Below, one piece after another: positions 7,822 to 18,092 of a stretch of 64,000 nucleotides of DNA; the first letter of the stretch is position 1; the number at the start of each line of letters is the position of its first letter. This DNA is from Alphaproteobacteria bacterium. Lineage in GTDB: Bacteria > Pseudomonadota > Alphaproteobacteria > Ferrovibrionales > Ferrovibrionaceae. The stretch lies in the NCBI GenBank assembly GCA_017307375.1, contig JAFKFH010000013.1:175265-239264 (forward strand), in the 5' to 3' direction. The notes under the pieces were generated by a model. The model made no database searches, was not told the origin of the DNA, and saw only the letters and a list, made by a program, of their open reading frames with translations. Made by a program: the position numbers and the translations under genes.

Positions 7822-8411
7822 TCATCCTGATCGACAACTATGACTCATTCACCTGGAACCTCGTGCACTACCTGGGCGAACTGGGGGCCGAGATTCAGGT
7901 GCACCGCAACGATGCGCTGACCGTCGACGAGGTGCTGGAACGCCGGCCGCGCGGCATCGTGCTGTCGCCCGGCCCCTGCGATCCCGACCGCGCCGGCATC
8001 TGCCTGGCGCTGATCGGCGCGGCCGCAGCCAACCGGCTGCCGCTGCTCGGCGTCTGCCTGGGCCACCAGGCGATCGGCCAGGCCTTCGGCGGTCGCGTGG
8101 TGCGCGCCCCCGAACCCAAGCACGGCAAGCTGTCGGCGGTGACTCATGGCGACAGCGGCGTCTTCGCCGGCCTGCCGCAGAAGTTCGCGGCAACCCGCTA
8201 TCACTCGCTGGTCGTCGACCGGGCCGGGCTGCCCGAAACGCTCGTCGTCAATGCCGAGAGCGAAGATGGCCTGATCATGGGCCTGCATCACCGCGACCTG
8301 CCGATCCACGGCGTCCAGTTCCACCCCGAGAGCATCGCCTCCGAGCACGGCCATGCCCTTCTGCGCAACTTCCTCGCCCTCACCGGCGAAAACCTGAGAC
8401 AGGCGGCATGA
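7818..8411 (+). CDS. trpG: Anthranilate synthase component II (glutamine amidotransferase)
   Basis: TrpG hydrolyses glutamine and channels ammonia to TrpE. This 197-residue class I (triad) amidotransferase begins with the canonical [14 protein letters not shown]. The nucleophile is Cys80 in [15 protein letters not shown]; His169 and Glu171 in VQFHPES complete the triad. The start at 7818 is chosen because it gives the exact family N-terminus; an open frame extends upstream without homology. Its stop overlaps trpD's ATG (ATGA). In some bacteria the same subunit also serves PabB in folate synthesis; I see no pabB here. Confidence 0.96.
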   Translation: MIILIDNYDSFTWNLVHYLGELGAEIQVHRNDALTVDEVLERRPRGIVLSPGPCDPDRAGICLALIGAAAANRLPLLGVCLGHQAIGQAFGGRVVRAPEPKHGKLSAVTHGDSGVFAGLPQKFAATRYHSLVVDRAGLPETLVVNAESEDGLIMGLHHRDLPIHGVQFHPESIASEHGHALLRNFLALTGENLRQAA

Positions 8412-9448
8412 CCGGCGACATCACCGACTTCAAGCAACTGCTGGGCCTCGTCGCGGCCGGCCAGCGCCTGTCGATCGAACAGGCCAAGTTCGCCTTCGAC
8501 ATCATGATGGCGGGCGACGCCACGCCGTCGCAGATGGGCGCCTTCCTGATGGGCCTGCGCGTGCGCGGCGAAACCATCGAGGAGATCACCGGCGGCGTGC
8601 TGGCATTGCGCGCCCGCGCCATCCGCATCAATGCGCCGGCCGGCGCCATCGACGTCGTCGGCACGGGCGGCGACGGCGTCGGTACCTGGAACATCTCGAC
8701 CTGCGCCGCAATCGTCGTCGCCAGCCTGGGCGTGCCGGTCGCCAAGCACGGCAACCGCGCGGCGTCGTCGAAGAGCGGGGCCGCCGACGTGCTGACCGCC
8801 CTCGGGGTCAACATCGATGCCGACATGACGCTGGTGCAGAAGGCGCTGGACGAGATCGGCCTGTGCTTCCTGATGGCCCAGCGTCATCACGGCTCGATGC
8901 GGCATGTCGGGCCGACGCGGGTCGAGCTCGGCACGCGCACGATCTTCAACCTGGTCGGTCCGCTGGCCAACCCGGCAGGTACGCGCCGGCTGATGATGGG
9001 CGTCTTCGCCCGCGACTGGGTCGAACCGATCGCCTATGCCCAGCACAACCTGGGGGCCGAGCGCGCCTGGGTCGTGCACGGTCTCGACGGGCTCGACGAA
9101 CTGACGACGACGACCGGCTCGCTGGTCGCCGAACTACGCGACGGCGAGGTCCGCTCGTTCGAGGTGACGCCGGAGGATGCCGGCCTCGAGCGCGCCGATA
9201 TCGAGGCGCTCAAAGGCGGCGACCCGGCGACCAACGCGCTGGCGCTGAACGCCGTGCTCGACGGTCACCAGGGTGCCTACCGCGACATCGTGCTGATGAA
9301 CGCGGCAGCCGCGCTGATCGTCGCCGGTCGGGCCGAAACCTTGCGCGACGGCGCGGCCCAGGCGGCGCGTGCGATCGACGACGGGCTCGCGCGTCGCACG
9401 CTGGATGGCCTGATCCGGGTCAGCCATGAAACGGTCTCGGCAAAATGA
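8408..9448 (+). CDS. trpD: Anthranilate phosphoribosyltransferase
   Basis: TrpD joins anthranilate to PRPP, the second step of tryptophan synthesis. The 346-residue protein shows the PRPP-binding loop [15 protein letters not shown], the anthranilate-site region [17 protein letters not shown], and [12 protein letters not shown], in the expected order. The start ATG overlaps the trpG stop and its own stop overlaps the trpC start (both ATGA), so translation of the three genes is probably coupled. Confidence 0.96.
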   Translation: MTGDITDFKQLLGLVAAGQRLSIEQAKFAFDIMMAGDATPSQMGAFLMGLRVRGETIEEITGGVLALRARAIRINAPAGAIDVVGTGGDGVGTWNISTCAAIVVASLGVPVAKHGNRAASSKSGAADVLTALGVNIDADMTLVQKALDEIGLCFLMAQRHHGSMRHVGPTRVELGTRTIFNLVGPLANPAGTRRLMMGVFARDWVEPIAYAQHNLGAERAWVVHGLDGLDELTTTTGSLVAELRDGEVRSFEVTPEDAGLERADIEALKGGDPATNALALNAVLDGHQGAYRDIVLMNAAAALIVAGRAETLRDGAAQAARAIDDGLARRTLDGLIRVSHETVSAK

Positions 9449-10248
9449 GCGACAAGCTTGCCGAGATCTGCGCGGTCAAGCGCGACCATATCCAGCAGGC
9501 CCGCGCCCGGCGCCCGCTGGCCGCGGTGGAGGCGGCGGCCAAGGCCGCAACCCCGCCGCGCGGCTTCATCGCCGCGCTGCAACGCGCGGCGACAGGCGGC
9601 TATGCGCTGATCGCCGAGATCAAGAAGGCATCGCCGTCGAAGGGCGTGATCCGGGCCGATTTCGATCCGGCGACGCTGGCCCGGGCCTACCAGGCGGGTG
9701 GCGCGACCTGCCTGTCGGTCCTCACCGACACGCCATACTTCCAGGGCCATGACGACTACCTCGTCGCGGCCCGCGCGGCGGTCGACCTGCCGGCGCTGCG
9801 CAAGGATTTCATGCTCGATCCCTACCAGGTGTTCGAAGCCCGCGCACTCGGCGCCGACTGCATCCTGCTGATCCTCGCCTGCCTGTCCGACGGGCAGGCC
9901 GCCGAGCTCGAGGAGATCGCCCGCGCCCTCGGCATGGACGTGCTGATCGAGACGCATGACGCCGACGAGATGACCCGCGCCCTAAGGCTGAAATCGCCGC
10001 TGATCGGGGTCAACAACCGCAACCTCAAGACCCTGTCGATCGATCTCGGCATCAGCGAGGCCCTGCGCGCGATGTGTCCGCCCGATCGCATACTGGTTTC
10101 CGAAAGCGGCCTGGGCAGCCCCGCCGATCTGGCGCGCATGGCCCGGATAGGCATTCGTACCTTCCTGATCGGCGAAAGCCTGATGCGCGAGGCCGACGTC
10201 ACCGCGGCGACCCGCGCAATCCTCGGCAACCCGCTGGCCGCGCCGTGA
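9445..10248 (+). CDS. trpC: Indole-3-glycerol-phosphate synthase
   Basis: TrpC closes the indole ring from 1-(o-carboxyphenylamino)-1-deoxyribulose 5-phosphate. It is a 267-residue TIM-barrel enzyme, not fused to TrpF. Catalytic-site motifs are [10 protein letters not shown] (with the key Glu and Lys residues), [22 protein letters not shown] and SESGLG. trpF, trpB and trpA are not in the window. The last codons overlap the GTG start of moaC (GTGA), tying a molybdenum cofactor gene to the trp operon, a common alphaproteobacterial arrangement. Confidence 0.96.
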   Translation: MSDKLAEICAVKRDHIQQARARRPLAAVEAAAKAATPPRGFIAALQRAATGGYALIAEIKKASPSKGVIRADFDPATLARAYQAGGATCLSVLTDTPYFQGHDDYLVAARAAVDLPALRKDFMLDPYQVFEARALGADCILLILACLSDGQAAELEEIARALGMDVLIETHDADEMTRALRLKSPLIGVNNRNLKTLSIDLGISEALRAMCPPDRILVSESGLGSPADLARMARIGIRTFLIGESLMREADVTAATRAILGNPLAAP

Positions 10249-10730
10249 GCGACGAACGGCGCCTGACCCATTTCGACGACGCCGGTCGGGCGGCGATGGT
10301 CGACGTTTCGGCCAAGCCCGCCACGACCCGCACCGCGGAAGCGCGCGCCCGCGTGCTGATGCAGCCGGAGACGCTGAAGCTGATCGAGAACGGCACGGCG
10401 GCGAAGGGCGATGTACTGGGGGTCGCCAGGCTGGCCGGGATCATGGCGGCGAAGCGGACTGCCGACCTGATCCCGCTGTGCCATCCGCTGGCCATCGCCA
10501 AGGTCACGGTCGACCTCGAACCCAACCGGGCGGACTCGGCCGTCGACATCGTCGCAACCGTCAAGCTGACCGGCCAGACCGGCGTCGAGATGGAAGCCCT
10601 GACCGCCGCCTCGGTCGCGGCCCTCACGGTCTACGACATGGTCAAGGCGGTCGACCGCGGCATGCGCATCACCGACATCCGCGTCACCCGCAAGGCCGGC
10701 GGCAAGTCGGGTGATTTCAGCCAGGACTGA
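10245..10730 (+). CDS. moaC: Cyclic pyranopterin monophosphate synthase
   Basis: MoaC completes the conversion of the GTP-derived intermediate made by MoaA into cyclic pyranopterin monophosphate, the first stage of molybdenum cofactor synthesis. The 161-residue protein starts with GTG at 10245, overlapping the trpC stop as GTGA. Family motifs are LCHPL (substrate site), [10 protein letters not shown] and [10 protein letters not shown] with the catalytic Asp and Lys. moaA is not in the window. moeA follows 64 bases downstream. Confidence 0.96.
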   Translation: MSDERRLTHFDDAGRAAMVDVSAKPATTRTAEARARVLMQPETLKLIENGTAAKGDVLGVARLAGIMAAKRTADLIPLCHPLAIAKVTVDLEPNRADSAVDIVATVKLTGQTGVEMEALTAASVAALTVYDMVKAVDRGMRITDIRVTRKAGGKSGDFSQD

Positions 10731-10794
10731 TCGGGCTGGCACCGCGCGGATTTACCGCTAGAGTCGGCGGCCCGTCCGCGTCAGGAGTTGGCCC

Positions 10795-12018
10795 ATGAGC
10801 CCGTCCGATCTGCTGCCCGTGCCCGAGGCCAAGGCGCGCATCCGCGCCGCGTTCGATCCCGTCCCGCTCGAATGGGTCGGGCTGACCGAGGCCGGGGGGC
10901 GCATCTTGGCAGAACCGCTCGCTGCCCGCCGCACCCAGCCTCCGGTGCCGATGTCGGCGATGGACGGTTATGCCGCGCGTCACCAGGACGCGACGGCCGG
11001 CGCCACGCTCGATCTGGTCGGCGCGGTTGCCGCCGGCGGAATCTACGAGGGCACGGTCGGGCCGGGTGAAACCGTGCGCATCTTTACCGGTGCCGCCCTT
11101 CCCGACGGTGCCGACACCGTCGTGATCCAGGAAAACGTCTCCGCCGCCGGCAGCCGCATCACCATCAACGAGGCCAGCCGCGCCATCGGCGCCAACGTGC
11201 GCAAGGCCGGCATCGATTTCCGCGAGGGCGACACCAAGCTGCAGGCCGGTACCCGGCTCGGTGCCCGCCACGTGGCGCTGGCCGCGGCGATGGGCCACGC
11301 CTTCCTGCCGGTGCGACGGCGGCCGCGCATCGCGCTGCTTGCGACCGGCGACGAACTGCGCCGGCCGGGCGACGCCCTGGGGCCTACGCAGATCGTCGCC
11401 TCCAACGCCTACGGCCTTGCCGCACTCGTGCGCGCCTGCGGCGCGGAGCCCGTCGACCTCGGCATCGCCCGTGACGATCGGGCCGTCCTGGCGCGCGCGG
11501 CCGCGGGGGCGGTCCATTGTGATCTGCTGGTCACCATCGGCGGGGCCAGTGTCGGCGAGCATGACCTGATCCGCGAGGTCCTGGGCCAGGGCGGGGCCGG
11601 CCTCGATTTCTGGAAGATCGCGATGCGCCCGGGCAAGCCGCTGATGTTCGGGGAAACCGGCGGGACCAGGCTGCTCGGCCTGCCGGGCAATCCGGTATCG
11701 GCGCTGGTCTGCGGCCTGCTGTTCCTGACCGAGGCGATCGCCGGACTGCTCGGCACCGGCCAGAACCCGCTGCCGATGGGCGAGGCGCGGCTGGGTGCCG
11801 ACCTGCCGGAGAACGACCGGCGCGAGGATTATCTGCGCGCCACCCTTACGCGCGACGAAGCGGGCCGGCTGGTGGCGACGGCGTTCGCACGCCAGGACTC
11901 GTCGATGCTGTCCACGCTTGCCGATGCCGACTGCTTCATCGTGCGTCCGCCGGGGGCGCCGGCGGCGGCGGCCGGCGTGCCGGTGCCGATCCTCGACCTG
12001 GGCGGCGGCGCTTTCTGA
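10795..12018 (+). CDS. moeA: Molybdopterin molybdenumtransferase
   Basis: MoeA inserts molybdate into adenylylated molybdopterin. The 407-residue protein has the normal multi-domain layout: an N-terminal region with MSAMDGYA and FTGAALPDGAD, the central MoCF-binding domain with LATGDEL and TIGGASVGEHD, RPGKPLMFG and LPGNPVSA, and a C-terminal beta-barrel domain. The ATG at 10795 follows AGGAG. With moaC just upstream it forms a small Mo-cofactor pair at the end of the trp operon; the partner mogA/moaB is not seen. Confidence 0.95.
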   Translation: MSPSDLLPVPEAKARIRAAFDPVPLEWVGLTEAGGRILAEPLAARRTQPPVPMSAMDGYAARHQDATAGATLDLVGAVAAGGIYEGTVGPGETVRIFTGAALPDGADTVVIQENVSAAGSRITINEASRAIGANVRKAGIDFREGDTKLQAGTRLGARHVALAAAMGHAFLPVRRRPRIALLATGDELRRPGDALGPTQIVASNAYGLAALVRACGAEPVDLGIARDDRAVLARAAAGAVHCDLLVTIGGASVGEHDLIREVLGQGGAGLDFWKIAMRPGKPLMFGETGGTRLLGLPGNPVSALVCGLLFLTEAIAGLLGTGQNPLPMGEARLGADLPENDRREDYLRATLTRDEAGRLVATAFARQDSSMLSTLADADCFIVRPPGAPAAAAGVPVPILDLGGGAF

Positions 12019-12028
12019 CATCTGGCCC

Positions 12029-12057
12029 TTGACGGGCTTGCAGAACCAAACTAGAAC
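12029..12057 (+). promoter_or_regulatory. lexA promoter with overlapping SOS box
   Basis: TTGACG (12029-12034) and TAGAAC (12052-12057) have a 17-base spacer. The direct repeat GAAC-N7-GAAC (12043-12057), the reverse complement of the alphaproteobacterial LexA site GTTC-N7-GTTC, covers the -10 box. Binding of LexA here would block RNA polymerase, giving the usual autoregulation of lexA. Confidence 0.82.
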
Positions 12058-12141
12058 AATATCGTCAGTTGCCGTTTCGTTCCGACAACCGTCGGCATGT
12101 ATTCGGATCCAGGGCATTGCCTGAGGGGAGAGCGCGCTACC

Positions 12142-12942
12142 ATGCTCACGCGTAAGCAACACGAACTGCTGATGTATATTCACCAGCATCTTCAGCATTC
12201 CGGCGTCTCTCCCTCGTTCGACGAAATGAAGGACGCGCTGAACCTGCGGTCGAAGTCGGGCATTCACCGGCTGATCACCGGGCTCGAGGAACGCGGCTTC
12301 ATCCGTCGTCTTGCGCATCGTGCCCGTGCGCTCGAAGTACTTCGCCTGCCCGAAACCGCCCTGCCTCGCCGGAATGCCGGCGCTGCGCCGGCCGTCGCCT
12401 CGGCACCGAGCCCCGAGATGGTCGCTGCGCCGGAAGGGACCACGGCCGGCATCGCCGCAAGCCCGCGCCGCTTCGAGCCCAACGTGATCCGCGGTGGTGC
12501 CGGCAATGCCTCGATCTCGACCGGCATGCCCGCCGGGGCCGTGCCGGTGCCCAGCAACGATCTGCTGGCCCTGCCGCTCTATGGCCGCATCGCCGCCGGC
12601 ACGCCGATCGAAGCGCTGCGCGATTATTCCCGACAGGTCGAGGTGCCCGGCTCCTTCGTCGGCATGGGCGAGCATTATGCGCTCGAGGTCGCCGGCGACT
12701 CGATGGTCGATGCGGGCATTCTCGACGGTGACACCGTCATCATCCAGCGGTGTGACGTGGCCGAGAACGGCTCGATCGTCGTGGCGCTGATCGACGACCA
12801 GGAGGCGACGCTGAAGCGGTTGCGCCGCAAGGGCAATTCGGTCGCTCTCGAAGCTGCCAACCCGGCTTACGAGACCCGCATCTTCGGGCCTGACCGGGTG
12901 CGCATCCAAGGCCGCCTCGTCGGACTCTTGCGCCGCTACTGA
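12142..12942 (+). CDS. lexA: SOS repressor LexA
   Basis: LexA represses DNA-damage genes and cleaves itself when RecA filaments form. The 266-residue protein has an N-terminal winged helix (about 1-65, with [13 protein letters not shown] and [16 protein letters not shown]), an unusually long linker rich in Ala and Pro (about 70-145; the E. coli protein is 202 residues in all), and a C-terminal peptidase domain. The cleavage site is Ala152-Gly153, the nucleophile Ser187 in GDSMVD, and the general base Lys225 in EATLKR. The ATG at 12142 follows GGGGAG. Its own SOS box lies 85 bases upstream. Confidence 0.97.
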   Translation: MLTRKQHELLMYIHQHLQHSGVSPSFDEMKDALNLRSKSGIHRLITGLEERGFIRRLAHRARALEVLRLPETALPRRNAGAAPAVASAPSPEMVAAPEGTTAGIAASPRRFEPNVIRGGAGNASISTGMPAGAVPVPSNDLLALPLYGRIAAGTPIEALRDYSRQVEVPGSFVGMGEHYALEVAGDSMVDAGILDGDTVIIQRCDVAENGSIVVALIDDQEATLKRLRRKGNSVALEAANPAYETRIFGPDRVRIQGRLVGLLRRY

Positions 12943-12971
12943 AGCGCGCACGCACGGGGTGGCTTGTGCAA

Positions 12972-13004
12972 CGCGGTCCGGACTGCCGGGCCGCGTTTTC
13001 TTTT
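12972..13004 (+). terminator. Rho-independent terminator after lexA
   Basis: CGCGGTCCGG (12972-12981) pairs with CCGGGCCGCG (12986-12995) over 10 bp with one G-U pair and a 4-base loop (ACTG), followed by TTTTCTTTT. It lies 30 bases after the lexA stop and closes the trpG-lexA block. Confidence 0.9.
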
Positions 13005-13148
13005 GCCCGACTTTGATCGTTGCGATTATCCCGGCGCGCTGAGCTTACTTCAATCTTACGCGTCTTTGTTGATTATTTTCATAAAACACGATGCAACTTA
13101 CGTTATAGTGAGTCACTGGTTCCGATGAGGAGTGCGGAGGGCGTCGTC

Positions 13149-13664
13149 ATGTCTTCGGCCAAGATCGATTTTGCGCAGGTGCGCTTCCTGGTCATCGACC
13201 CGCATCCGCTGTCGGCAGACCTGCTCAAGGATGTGCTGCAGATGCTTGGCGCGATCGGCGTCGTCAAATGCGCGACGACCGAGCGGGCGATCGAACTGCT
13301 GCGCCAGGAACCGTTCGACATCGTCATTACCGAACTCGAAACCGCGCCGATGAACGGCTTCGAGTTCGTGCATTTCATCCGGACCTCCAGCAATTCGCCC
13401 GACCGCCTGCTGCCGGTCATCATGTTGACCGCCCGTTCCGAACGCGAATACGTCGCCGAGGCGCGTGATCAGGGCATCACCGAATTCCTGGCCAAACCCT
13501 TTACCGTCGACGCCCTCTACAAGCGGCTGATCTCGGTCATTGCACGACCCCGGCAGTTCGTCGACGCCGGCACCTATTTCGGTCCCGACCGCCGCCGGAG
13601 ACCCGAGCCGTTCCAGGGTCCTGACCGGCGCGAATCGGCCCCGCGTCAATCCGTAACCGCCTGA
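13149..13664 (+). CDS. Atypical response-regulator receiver protein (phospho-acceptor Asp replaced by Glu)
   Basis: This single-domain CheY-like protein of 171 residues has the receiver fold order and a C-terminal tail (YFGPDRRRR ... GPDRRE) seen in many alphaproteobacterial single receivers. The conserved Thr94 (MLTARSE) and Lys116 (FLAKPFT) are present. At the phosphorylation site the sequence reads VITELETAPMNG; aligning on the M-x-G end places Glu62 where Asp is expected. Only one acidic residue (Asp17) is seen in the first acidic pocket. A Glu there could mimic the phosphorylated state. The ATG at 13149 follows GGAGGG; ATG 13125 is possible. The upstream 130 bases are AT-rich for this genome, with TATAGT at 13104-13109. 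The HPt-like gene starts 4 bases after the stop. Confidence 0.8.
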   Translation: MSSAKIDFAQVRFLVIDPHPLSADLLKDVLQMLGAIGVVKCATTERAIELLRQEPFDIVITELETAPMNGFEFVHFIRTSSNSPDRLLPVIMLTARSEREYVAEARDQGITEFLAKPFTVDALYKRLISVIARPRQFVDAGTYFGPDRRRRPEPFQGPDRRESAPRQSVTA

Positions 13665-13668
13665 TCCG

Positions 13669-14163
13669 ATGACCGGTGGCGGCAGGCGGGCGCGCTTCAT
13701 CAGCGCCCGACAGGATTTGAAGCGCAAGGCCGTCAATTACCAGAAGGGCCTGGAACTGGCGTTGACGCCCGATCTGGTGTCGGGCTTCGAGACTGTGGTC
13801 AACCGCTCGCGCGACCGTTTCGTCGCTTCGGTGGCGCCGCTTTTGGCGAAACTGCGCGCGCTGCAGACCGCGGCGCTGGCAACGCCCGAGGCCGCCGCCG
13901 CCTTCATCGTCGAGACCCAGGCGGTGTCCTACGCCATCAAGGGGCTGGGCGGCACGCTGGGCTATCCGCTGGCGACGGCCGCCGCCAAATCGCTGAACGA
14001 TTTTGTCCATCACCGGGACGGGCTCGATGCCAAGGGCCTCGACGTGATCCGGGTGCATGTCGACGCGCTCTATCTGATCCTGGCCCAGCCCCAGGCGGAG
14101 GACGATCCGACGCAGCGGGCGGTGATCGACGGGCTGTTTCAGCTGACCGAAAAATACGGCTGA
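13669..14163 (+). CDS. HPt-like helical protein lacking the phospho-His
   Basis: The 164-residue helical protein contains the HPt signature region SYAIKGLGGTLGYPL (87-101). In active relatives this part reads H-x-I/L-K-G-x-x-G; here Tyr88 occupies the His position while Lys91 and Gly92 are kept. Position and spacing right behind the receiver gene (4 bases) imply co-transcription and a shared role. With both acceptor residues missing, the pair cannot relay phosphate in the standard way and may act by protein binding. Family assignment rests on this short motif and the helical pattern, so it is less sure than the neighbour. The stop abuts the comEC stop. Confidence 0.65.
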   Translation: MTGGGRRARFISARQDLKRKAVNYQKGLELALTPDLVSGFETVVNRSRDRFVASVAPLLAKLRALQTAALATPEAAAAFIVETQAVSYAIKGLGGTLGYPLATAAAKSLNDFVHHRDGLDAKGLDVIRVHVDALYLILAQPQAEDDPTQRAVIDGLFQLTEKYG

Positions 14164-16305
14164 TCAGCCGGCGCGGCCACGCCGTCGCACCCAAGGCCGC
14201 TGCCCGCGCTCGCCGGCGACGGTAGCAACGGTGAAACGGCCGTCGTCGTGGAAGCGGATCGTGTGGGCGCCGCGGCGCCAGACGTCGAAGCGGTCGATGA
14301 CGAGGCGCGGACTGCGGCAGCGGCCGCGCACCGGCTCCGACGAAACCACGATGTCGGACGCGGCGCAGGCCTCGGCCAGCGCCTCGGCCTTGCGCACGAG
14401 GGCGACCTTGAGGCCATCGTGGCGCCACAGGCAGCCGTCCTTCTCGCACCGCAATTGCCCGTCCAGGCTGATGCCGCCGGGGCCGGGCCAGTCGCGCCAC
14501 TGATCCTCGGCCAGACGCCTTGCCCAGGTCTCTGCGACCATGCCGCCGGCAGCGCGGCGGTTCGACAGCATGAAGCCGTCATTGGTACGCACCGCGATCA
14601 GGCGCGCCTCGCCGTCGACCAGCAGGTCCGGGCCCGGCGTCAGCCACGGGGCGATGCAGCCCGCCAGGATCGGCAGAACGCCGAGCCAGCGCCAGCCGCG
14701 CTGCCAGATGCACAGCCACAGCCCGCCGCCGGCGATCGCCAGCATCGCCCATTGCGGCATCGCCGGCACCAGTTGCACGGCGCCGGGCAGGCCGGCGACC
14801 AGTTCGGCGATGCCGTTCATCACCTCGATCCCCCAGCCCATCGGCACCAGCGCCAGCGCCTCCAGCCCGAACGGCATCAGCAGCATTGCCAGCACCGCAA
14901 AGGGCATGATCCAGAAGTTGCTCAGCGGCGTGGCCAGCAGGTTGGCGACGAGGCCATAGTCGACGAAGCGATTGAAATGGTAGGCGGCGAACGCCGCGGA
15001 GGCGAAGCCCGCGATCAGCGTGGTCAGTCCGATGCCGCCGACGAAGACGATGACGAGCCGGCCGGGCCGCCCTTTTGCCCAGTCGAAGGGATTCGTCGTC
15101 TCGTAAGCCGCGATCAGCGCCACCACCGCCGAGAACGACATCTGGAACGACGCGTCGAGCAGCACTTCCGGCGCGGCCAGCAGCAGCGCCAGCGCGGCCC
15201 AGGCCACCGTCCGCATCGACAGGGCATTGCGATCCAGGATGATCGCCAGCAGCACCAGCGCCGACATCAGGAACGAACGGACGGCCGCCACCTGCCAGCC
15301 GGCAATCAGCGTATAGGCAAATGTTCCTGCGATCGCAGCGGCGGCCGCCCATTTCTTCGTCGGATGGCGCAGCGCCACCCGCTCGAACAGCGCCAGGCCG
15401 CCACGAACCAGGAAGAACAGCAACGCCGAGACGATCGCGATATGCAGCCCCGAGACCGACAGGATATGGGCCAGGCCCGAGGCCTGGTAGGCGTCCTCCA
15501 TCTCCCGGCTGATGCCGGAACGCTCGCCGGTGATCAGTGCGGCCGCCACGGCGCCGGCATCGCCGGGCACGGCTTCGACGATCCGGGCGGTGATCCCGTG
15601 CCGGAAATCGGCGAAGCCGAGCTTCCAGCCTTCGACCAGTCCTGCCGGCGCCTCGGGCGGCAAGTCGCGCGACGGGCCGAGGGCGAAGCCGACCGCCCCG
15701 ATCTGCTGGTACCAGGCGAAACGGGCAAAATCATAGGCGCCGGGCATCACCGGTTCGGGCGGCGGCGCGATGTTGGCACGGACGGCGATCCGGCTGCCGA
15801 TCGCCACCGCCGGGTCGCTGGCGCGCAGGGTCACGCGGATCTTTTCCGGCGTGGCTTCGGGCGCCAGCCCGGCAACGCCCACCCGGTCGAGCGTCACCCG
15901 TTCGGCACCGCTGTCGCGGGTGTCGACCGCCGTCACCCGCCCTGTGATCTCGCCGACCACCCGCTTCTGCAGCACCGGCGCCGCCACGCGGTCGGTGCGC
16001 CAGGTCGCCAGCGCGAAGCCGAGCGCGACCAGCGCGAGGCCGGAGGCAACCACCGCCGCCGGCCACCAGCGCCAGGCGCCGGCCAGCAGGAGAAGACCAC
16101 ATCCGCACAACCCGCCGGCAAACGGCAGGCCCGGCTCCCACGGCACGGCGAAATAGAGGCCGATGCCGAGGCCCAGCGCCGCGGGCGCCCAGAGCACCCA
16201 GCGCTCGCGCTCGGCCAGCAGCAAGGCGCCGAGCACGCCCGCCCAGGCGGGCGGCGCGACCGCTCCGATCGTCAGACGCAGGCGCTGCCACGGGGTGAGC
16301 CGCAT
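14164..16305 (-). CDS. comEC: ComEC/Rec2 family DNA uptake channel protein
   Basis: This 713-residue polytopic inner-membrane protein has an N-terminal pair of membrane segments, an OB-like soluble domain (about 100-225), the competence domain with the hallmark [21 protein letters not shown] region (about residue 280-300), and many further membrane helices. The C-terminal soluble part (about 550-713) occupies the place of the metallo-beta-lactamase-like domain but shows no HxHxDH, so it looks degenerate, as in many alphaproteobacteria. The family carries single-stranded DNA into the cell during transformation. It is divergent from gltX with about 107 bases between starts. Confidence 0.9.
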   Translation of the reverse strand: MRLTPWQRLRLTIGAVAPPAWAGVLGALLLAERERWVLWAPAALGLGIGLYFAVPWEPGLPFAGGLCGCGLLLLAGAWRWWPAAVVASGLALVALGFALATWRTDRVAAPVLQKRVVGEITGRVTAVDTRDSGAERVTLDRVGVAGLAPEATPEKIRVTLRASDPAVAIGSRIAVRANIAPPPEPVMPGAYDFARFAWYQQIGAVGFALGPSRDLPPEAPAGLVEGWKLGFADFRHGITARIVEAVPGDAGAVAAALITGERSGISREMEDAYQASGLAHILSVSGLHIAIVSALLFFLVRGGLALFERVALRHPTKKWAAAAAIAGTFAYTLIAGWQVAAVRSFLMSALVLLAIILDRNALSMRTVAWAALALLLAAPEVLLDASFQMSFSAVVALIAAYETTNPFDWAKGRPGRLVIVFVGGIGLTTLIAGFASAAFAAYHFNRFVDYGLVANLLATPLSNFWIMPFAVLAMLLMPFGLEALALVPMGWGIEVMNGIAELVAGLPGAVQLVPAMPQWAMLAIAGGGLWLCIWQRGWRWLGVLPILAGCIAPWLTPGPDLLVDGEARLIAVRTNDGFMLSNRRAAGGMVAETWARRLAEDQWRDWPGPGGISLDGQLRCEKDGCLWRHDGLKVALVRKAEALAEACAASDIVVSSEPVRGRCRSPRLVIDRFDVWRRGAHTIRFHDDGRFTVATVAGERGQRPWVRRRGRAG

Positions 16306-16412
16306 GGATCGAGCTTGGCATGGCCCGTCAACGGCGTCTGCGGGACCAAACCGGCAACGCGCCGGTTGTGCCGGGCTTGAGCGGCGCGGCGCGGCATGCT
16401 ACGCGCAGAGCC

Positions 16413-17813
16413 ATGAGCATCGTCACCCGCTTCGCCCCCTCGCCCACCGGCTACCTCCATATCGGAGGGGCTCGCACCGCGCTGTTCAACTGGCTGTTCG
16501 CCCGGCGCCACGGCGGCACGTTCCTCTTGCGCATCGAGGATACCGACCGCGCGCGCTCGACCGAGGGCGCGATCCAGGCGATCTTCGAAGGGTTGCAATG
16601 GCTTGGCCTCGACCACGACGGCGAGGTCACGTTCCAGTTCTCCCGCGCGCCACGCCACGCCGAGGTGGCGCACCGGCTGCTGGCCGAGGGCAATGCCTAT
16701 CACTGCTACTGCACGCCCGAGGAACTGGAACAGATGCGGGCGGACGCGCTCGCGGCCGGCCGCCAGCCGCGCTATGACGGCCGCTGGCGCGACCGCGACC
16801 CGTCGGAAGCGCCGGCGGGCGTCAAGCCGGTGATCCGGCTCAAGGCGCCGCGCGAGGGCCAGACGGTGATCAAGGATCTGGTCCAGGGCGATGTCGTCAT
16901 CGCCAACGAACAGCTCGACGACATGGTGCTGCTGCGGGCCGACGGCACACCGACCTACATGCTGTCCGTCGTCGTCGACGACCACGACATGGCGGTCACC
17001 CATGTCATCCGCGGCGACGACCACCTGACCAATGCCGCGCGCCAGACGCTGCTGTATCAGGCCGCCGGCTTCGCCGTGCCGATCTTTGCCCATGTGCCGC
17101 TGATCCATGGCCCCGACGGCGCCAAACTGTCCAAGCGCCATGGCGCGCTCGGCGTCGAAGCCTATCGCGACATGGGCTATCTGCCCGAGGCGATGCGGAA
17201 CTACCTGCTGCGGCTGGGCTGGAGCCATGGCGACGACGAGTTCATCCCGACCGCCCAGGCGATCGAGTGGTTCAATCTGGAAAATATCGGCCGGGCGCCG
17301 TCGCGCCTGGATTTCGCCAAGCTGGACAACCTTAACGGCCAGTACATGCGCCAGACCGCCGATGCGGCGCTGGCCCAGGCCGCCGCCCCGTTCCTGGCAA
17401 AGCTGACCGGCCGGGACCTGACCCCCGTCGAGACCGCGATGCTGACCGCGGCGATGCCGGGCCTGAAGGAGCGGGCCAAGACCCTGGTCGAACTGGCCGA
17501 CAACGCCCGGTACATCACCGCCGCCCGCCCGCTCGGGTTCGACGAGAAGGCGGCAGGCCAGCTGACCGAAGCCGCCCGGGCCGTGATCGGCAAGCTGATC
17601 CCCCGGCTTTCGGCCCTGCCCGAATGGACTGCCGCCGCGACCGAGGCCGCGGTGCGGGAGTTCGCCACCGCGGAAGCCGTCAAGCTCGGCCAGGTCGCCC
17701 AGCCCCTGCGCGCAGCGCTGACCGGCCGCACCACCTCGCCGCCGATCTTCGACGTGCTGGCGGTGCTGGGACGCGAGGAAAGCCTGGCACGGCTCGGCGA
17801 CGTCGCCGCCTGA
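16413..17813 (+). CDS. gltX: Glutamyl-tRNA synthetase
   Basis: This 466-residue class I synthetase charges tRNA-Glu. It has the HIGH-like motif in [16 protein letters not shown] (8-23) and the KMSKS-like motif KLSKRHG around residue 240, with the anticodon-binding helical domain after about residue 310. The start at 16413 gives the canonical N-terminus [14 protein letters not shown]; the ribosome site is weak. Alphaproteobacteria lacking glutaminyl-tRNA synthetase use such enzymes to mischarge tRNA-Gln for GatCAB; which role applies here cannot be told from this sequence alone. Confidence 0.96.
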   Translation: MSIVTRFAPSPTGYLHIGGARTALFNWLFARRHGGTFLLRIEDTDRARSTEGAIQAIFEGLQWLGLDHDGEVTFQFSRAPRHAEVAHRLLAEGNAYHCYCTPEELEQMRADALAAGRQPRYDGRWRDRDPSEAPAGVKPVIRLKAPREGQTVIKDLVQGDVVIANEQLDDMVLLRADGTPTYMLSVVVDDHDMAVTHVIRGDDHLTNAARQTLLYQAAGFAVPIFAHVPLIHGPDGAKLSKRHGALGVEAYRDMGYLPEAMRNYLLRLGWSHGDDEFIPTAQAIEWFNLENIGRAPSRLDFAKLDNLNGQYMRQTADAALAQAAAPFLAKLTGRDLTPVETAMLTAAMPGLKERAKTLVELADNARYITAARPLGFDEKAAGQLTEAARAVIGKLIPRLSALPEWTAAATEAAVREFATAEAVKLGQVAQPLRAALTGRTTSPPIFDVLAVLGREESLARLGDVAA

Positions 17814-18011
17814 GCGGCGACCGGCCGCAGAACGCCTTCGCGACCGCAATATCGCGCCCGGCAAGACCGACAAACAGTTTGACTACCGGACGGTAGCGGA
17901 ACCCGGCACGGCAGGCGGCGCAGATATGCTGCTGGCCTGCCGATTCGGGCAATGAAATGTCGTGACGGGCAATCAACAGATTCCATTGCTTCCCAGCGCC
18001 GCGACCTTGGC

Positions 18012-18017
18012 TATACT
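18012..18017 (+). promoter_or_regulatory. Probable -10 box of the gltA promoter
   Basis: TATACT lies 75 bases upstream of the gltA start. No good -35 is seen at 16-18 bases; TTGCTT (17986-17991) is 20 bases away. The rest of the 279-base gap between gltX and gltA shows no gene and no clear terminator. Confidence 0.35.
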
Positions 18018-18092
18018 GCGCCGCGGAATCCAGCGTCAGGCGCCCGCGCCTAGGGCTGGCAGCGTTTTATGCGATCTGAAGGGATGTCACTC

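Noticed and set aside
14248..16380. 710-codon open frame on the plus strand
   Set aside because: Antisense shadow of comEC; low-complexity Gln/Arg/His-rich translation.
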